Below, in pieces: positions 60,894 through 64,000 of a DNA stretch of 64,000 bases. Under the pieces are notes generated by a model that ran no database searches, was not told where the DNA came from, and worked only from the letters and a program-made list of their open reading frames with translations. Position 1 is the stretch's first letter. Each line of letters starts with the position of its first letter. The translations under genes were made by a program, and so were the position numbers. The DNA is from HGM04593 sp045589695 (GTDB lineage: Bacteria > Bacteroidota > Bacteroidia > Bacteroidales > Bacteroidaceae): positions 1 to 64,000 of the forward strand of contig JAZNPP010000046.1 in the NCBI GenBank assembly GCA_045589695.1, given 5' to 3'.

Positions 60894-62774
60894 TTACTTG
60901 CTTTTCTCTATTTCATCCTCAACAAGGCGAATTTTCTTTAGAATAACTTCGGCATCCTGTTTAAGTTTGTTCACCTTCTGCATCATCACGTCCACAAGGC
61001 TCGCTCCCTTCTTGTTCGACACGCTGAGGAAGCCGATATTGTTCTCATAGGTAGCAATTTCGTTCTTCATTGCTTCGTACTGACGTATGAGGTGGTCACG
61101 CTCACGCTGCAGGCTGTTGCCACCCTTGCCTATGCTGTTTCGGAAGTTCGCGAGCTTGCGTTCGTTAGCATTGACATGCAAAGCCTCATATATAGCGTTC
61201 GTAGACTGCTTATACTCCTTATATATATTGTCCTTTTCCTTGAACGGAACAAAACCTATGCTGTTCCACTCCTGCGCGAGAGCCGCGACCTGCTTTGTCT
61301 GCTCTTCGGCAGGCAATGAACTGTCGATAGCCTTTATCTTATCTATCACTTCACGTTTTTTCTTCAAGTTCTCCTGCTCTATGCTTCGCTGCGAAGAGGT
61401 AGCGGCATTGCGGCGTTCAAAGAATGCGTCGCAAGCTCCTACAAAGCGTTTCCACAGAATTTCGGAGTGCTTATGCGCCACAGGACCGATTTCCTTCCAC
61501 TCCTTCTGCAGTTTCGCAAGTTTGTCAGCGGTCGCTTTCCAGTCCTCGCTGTCTTTAAGCTGCTCGGCAGCCTCGCAGAGAGCCTTTTTACGTTCAAGAT
61601 TATTAGCAAGAACACTCTTTGTCTCTTTGAAGAACTCGCTCTTTTGCTTGAAGAATTCATCGCATGCCGCACGGAAACGCTCGAACACCTTAAGATTCAT
61701 CTTTTGCGGAGCGAAACCAATCTCTTTCCACTGCGCCTGAAGTTCAAGAACACGCTGTGTAGCATCGTTCCATGCCTGATAGCCTGTCATAGACTTGCCG
61801 GCGATACTCTCAATCTCTTCGCAAATAGCAGTCTTTTTGTCAAGATTTTCCTTTTCTTTCTCTTTCTTCGCTTCGAAATGCTCCTGATGACGGCGGTTCA
61901 CATTTGTCGAAGCGTTCTTGAAACGATTCCAAACCTCTTCACGCAGTTCGGGAGCGACAGGACCGGTCTCACGATATTCATTATGCAGCTGCTGCAACTG
62001 ACGGAAGGCCGAAATCACATCCTCCTCGTTCTCAAGAGCCTCGGCAGCCTCACAAAGTTTTGTCTTTATCTCAAGATTCTTCTTGAAGTCATATTCACGG
62101 AACTCATTGTTTATCTTAAGCACATCGTAGAACTGCTCAACAAGCAACTGGTACTGTTTCCAAAGAGGAGCCACCTTATCCTGAGGAACGTTCTTAATCT
62201 CTTTCCAACGTGCTTGCAAAGACTTGAACTCCGTTACCTCAGGGTTACCCTGGCTCGCTTTTTCGACAAACGACTGCAACTGTTCGAGCAGCATCACCTT
62301 TGTCTCGTAGTTGGCCTTCATCTCCTCTTCCTGCGCAGCAAGCCACTCGTTACGCTTAGCCTTGATTTGGCTCATGCATGCCTTGAAAGGCTCTTCGAGT
62401 TCGTCTGCCGCCGGGATGAAGAGGTCGGCCTCACCGCCCTGGGCAAGAAACTCCTTGTGCGCGAGTTCAATTTCCGCCGTACGCATACGGTAGAACTGCA
62501 CCTTCAACGATTCTATTTCACTCTTGCAGGTGAGCGCCTCGTCGCTGTCGGCTATTGCCTTCAGACGCTCAATAATACCCTGACGTGTTGCCGGCTTTGA
62601 GTCATTGTCAGCTACCTCAGGCGTTGTTTCCTGTTCCTCCTGCACTTGCGGAGCCTCCCCTTCAATGCTGTTCTGCTCAATTAACTCAGTCGTAGCGGCA
62701 TCGACAGCCCCATCAGGAGTACTCGCAATGTTCAACTCTTCGAGTCGTTCATTCGATTTAATACTTTCGCTCAT
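60894..62774 (-). CDS. DUF349 repeat coiled-coil protein
   Basis: A 626-residue, highly charged, mostly helical protein. The first 80 residues are acidic and low in order. Then come repeated DUF349 units, each with a W-KEIG or W-EIK signature: LQARWKEIKNVPQDKVAPLW, LQAQWKEIGFAPQKM, LQKEWKEIGPVAHKHSEILW and LAQEWNSIGFVPFKEKDN. Large coiled-coil stretches link them, and it ends KIRLVEDEIEKSK. The function is not established. A -7 box TATATTTG lies at 62863-62870 on the minus strand. Confidence 0.8.
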   Translation of the reverse strand: MSESIKSNERLEELNIASTPDGAVDAATTELIEQNSIEGEAPQVQEEQETTPEVADNDSKPATRQGIIERLKAIADSDEALTCKSEIESLKVQFYRMRTAEIELAHKEFLAQGGEADLFIPAADELEEPFKACMSQIKAKRNEWLAAQEEEMKANYETKVMLLEQLQSFVEKASQGNPEVTEFKSLQARWKEIKNVPQDKVAPLWKQYQLLVEQFYDVLKINNEFREYDFKKNLEIKTKLCEAAEALENEEDVISAFRQLQQLHNEYRETGPVAPELREEVWNRFKNASTNVNRRHQEHFEAKKEKEKENLDKKTAICEEIESIAGKSMTGYQAWNDATQRVLELQAQWKEIGFAPQKMNLKVFERFRAACDEFFKQKSEFFKETKSVLANNLERKKALCEAAEQLKDSEDWKATADKLAKLQKEWKEIGPVAHKHSEILWKRFVGACDAFFERRNAATSSQRSIEQENLKKKREVIDKIKAIDSSLPAEEQTKQVAALAQEWNSIGFVPFKEKDNIYKEYKQSTNAIYEALHVNANERKLANFRNSIGKGGNSLQRERDHLIRQYEAMKNEIATYENNIGFLSVSNKKGASLVDVMMQKVNKLKQDAEVILKKIRLVEDEIEKSK

Positions 62775-63032
62775 CTGTACAAATTTTATAGTTAGTCACA
62801 AAATACAGCCTTTATACAAGGCTAAAAGTCCCATGAGGACGAAAAAAACGCCCTCTTTTCTGCAAATATAAGGTTTATTTTTAAAAATGCTAAAAAAATA
62901 AAGATTTAAGTGCTTTATTTTCCACAAACAGGCATTCGCTACTTGCCAGAGGCATAATCGATGAAGAGTTCAGGATTGACAGGGTAAACAGAGTGACTAA
63001 GGTGCTATGCGCTAAACTCTTAAAGCTTCGCT

Positions 63033-64000
63033 TTAATCGCCAAACCCCTCCACCTGCATCACAGCCGGAAATGCGAAACTGCGGTCGTTGCGTTTATTGA
63101 GCGACTCGTACATGCCGGCGATAGTGCGTTTCAGACGCTTAGACGCTATTTTCTTGCCTTTATAAAGAACTACGACCTTTTCGTCAAGATTGACAAGCGC
63201 ATCGTTGAGATATATCGTCAGCGTGCTGTAATCGCAATGCTCGATATTGATAGTATTGCCGTTAATTTCGGCAACGACACTCTTTCCGTGAGCGAGCTCG
63301 TCGACCGGCGCCTCAAGCCAATAGAAACAGTCACGGGTCACAACCTCCTGTCTCCATACCACTCTTTTTGGATAAGGATTACGGCGGTACTGCGCCATCC
63401 AGCCGAGCGCGACGCCGTCCTCTCCGTCCATCCAGTGTCCTTTATTCTTTAGAATATTCGTGCTATGTATATACTTGCCTTCATTAGCGGCGCTCAACGA
63501 GTCCAGCGTCTCGCCTTTCTCTTTGGCGAGAATATTACGGTTATATGCGCTGTCGTTCTCCCCCATCCATATCATGAACGGCAAGTTAAGCAGATTCACC
63601 TGTGACGCCTCGCCGGGGTGGCCCGCCATCATAGACGCGGCAGCCCATTTGTCGGCCATGCGTGGAGCCATACGCCACACGCCGTCACCGCCCGCCGAAT
63701 AGCCGAGCAGATACACTTTGTTCGGGTTCACCCCCTCGAACACCACACAAGCCTGAATGAGTTCCTCAAGCAATGAGTCAAGACCTTTGCGATGCCACAA
63801 GTCAGAAGTGTTCCACGGCGCTCTCGGAGCTATATATACACCCTCGGCAGGTTCGTAGAGATAGACTTGGTTGGCCCATTGGCCGTCATTTATCTCCTTA
63901 GCGCACTCGCCGCCGCCATGCAACGAAATATAAAGGCTGCGGCCGTCTCTCGGAAAGCCGCCGAATGTACGGCATGCGCATAGCAGCCTCAGCGAATCGT
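63033..64000 (-). CDS. Secreted-type alpha/beta hydrolase (esterase/peptidase-like), cut by window edge
   Basis: An open frame running off the window edge, at least 322 residues, so the N-terminus is missing. It reads LYISLHGGGECAKEINDGQW (oxyanion-hole HGGG), then APRAPWNTSDLWH, the nucleophile elbow YLLGYSAGGDGVWRM (GxSxG), and FMIWMGENDSAYNRN with a candidate acid. A catalytic His is probably in GHWMDGEDGV. This is the pattern of PHB-depolymerase or prolyl-oligopeptidase-like esterases; the substrate is unknown. The C-terminus has a small beta domain ending VEGFGD. Confidence 0.75.
   Translation of the reverse strand, partial: DSLRLLCACRTFGGFPRDGRSLYISLHGGGECAKEINDGQWANQVYLYEPAEGVYIAPRAPWNTSDLWHRKGLDSLLEELIQACVVFEGVNPNKVYLLGYSAGGDGVWRMAPRMADKWAAASMMAGHPGEASQVNLLNLPFMIWMGENDSAYNRNILAKEKGETLDSLSAANEGKYIHSTNILKNKGHWMDGEDGVALGWMAQYRRNPYPKRVVWRQEVVTRDCFYWLEAPVDELAHGKSVVAEINGNTINIEHCDYSTLTIYLNDALVNLDEKVVVLYKGKKIASKRLKRTIAGMYESLNKRNDRSFAFPAVMQVEGFGD

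Noticed and set aside
61467..62600. 377-codon plus-strand frame opposite the DUF349 gene
   Set aside because: Leu/Phe-rich reverse reading of a Lys/Glu-rich coiled-coil gene; a typical antisense artefact.
1..64000. Mobile elements, prophage, tRNA-linked integration
   Set aside because: No transposase, integrase, terminal inverted repeats, tRNA genes or att-like direct repeats were seen; the gene order looks like stable core chromosome.

Overview
This window comes from the chromosome of a bacterium in the order Bacteroidales. Several promoters match the Bacteroidetes pattern of a TTG/TTTG box, about 19-20 bases, then TAnnTTTG (often TATCTTTG or TATCTTCG). Shine-Dalgarno sites are weak. The gene content is also typical: an RprX/RprY-type two-component system, the type IX secretion (T9SS) protein PorQ, PPi-dependent phosphofructokinase, MeaB, families restricted to Bacteroidetes (DUF4827, DUF4468, DUF4421, putative porin), and a thiamine operon of TonB-dependent receptor, PnuC-family transporter and thiamine kinase. 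The large sialidase ends in what looks like a T9SS sorting signal, so a T9SS-bearing lineage (Prevotella, Muribaculaceae, Barnesiella or Parabacteroides type) is more likely than Bacteroides itself. I cannot name the genus. I see no phage, IS element, CRISPR array, tRNA or rRNA.

Layout. 1-12.8 kb: start of rpsF, a small membrane protein, rprXY, an EF-G paralogue with a substituted catalytic histidine, hemW, glmM with a DUF4827 lipoprotein, nrnA, comEC and rpe. 13-18.7 kb: two tandem secreted GH33 sialidases. 18.8-31.7 kb: rpmH, a secreted amidase/golvesin mosaic, pfp, a membrane-anchored GH25 lysozyme, rluD with a PASTA protein, and a four-gene envelope operon (DUF4468, putative porin, Gfo/Idh oxidoreductase, DUF4421). 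31.7-34.5 kb: a FadL-like outer-membrane protein and an Arg/Ser-repeat secreted protein. 34.7-39.8 kb: the ilvD-ilvB-ilvN-ilvC branched-chain amino acid operon behind a leader region. 40-45.7 kb: a compact operon of polyprenyl synthetase, an unknown protein, TatD, DAHP synthase/chorismate mutase, and an iron/cobalamin-type binding protein and permease. 45.8-50.4 kb: a TonB protein and the porQ-cmk-ispH-pfkA set. 50.4-52.7 kb: 5-formyl-THF cyclo-ligase, meaB and a small outer-membrane protein. 52.8-56.4 kb: a TPP-riboswitch-controlled thiamine uptake operon. 56.9-64 kb: a small HTH regulator, groES-groEL, a Ca/Na antiporter, a probable 6S-type RNA on the minus strand, a DUF349 coiled-coil protein and a truncated alpha/beta hydrolase.

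Most of the window is core housekeeping with compact operons and strong hairpin terminators, several of which overlap stop codons of convergent genes. The least explained parts are the structured RNA at about 60.45-60.62 kb, whose predicted internal bubble carries a perfect -7 promoter element, and the coding remnant beside it. Others are the EF-G paralogue, the duplicated sialidases, the ilv leader ORF and a direct repeat straddling a candidate groES promoter. I found no obviously new multi-gene defence or mobile system.
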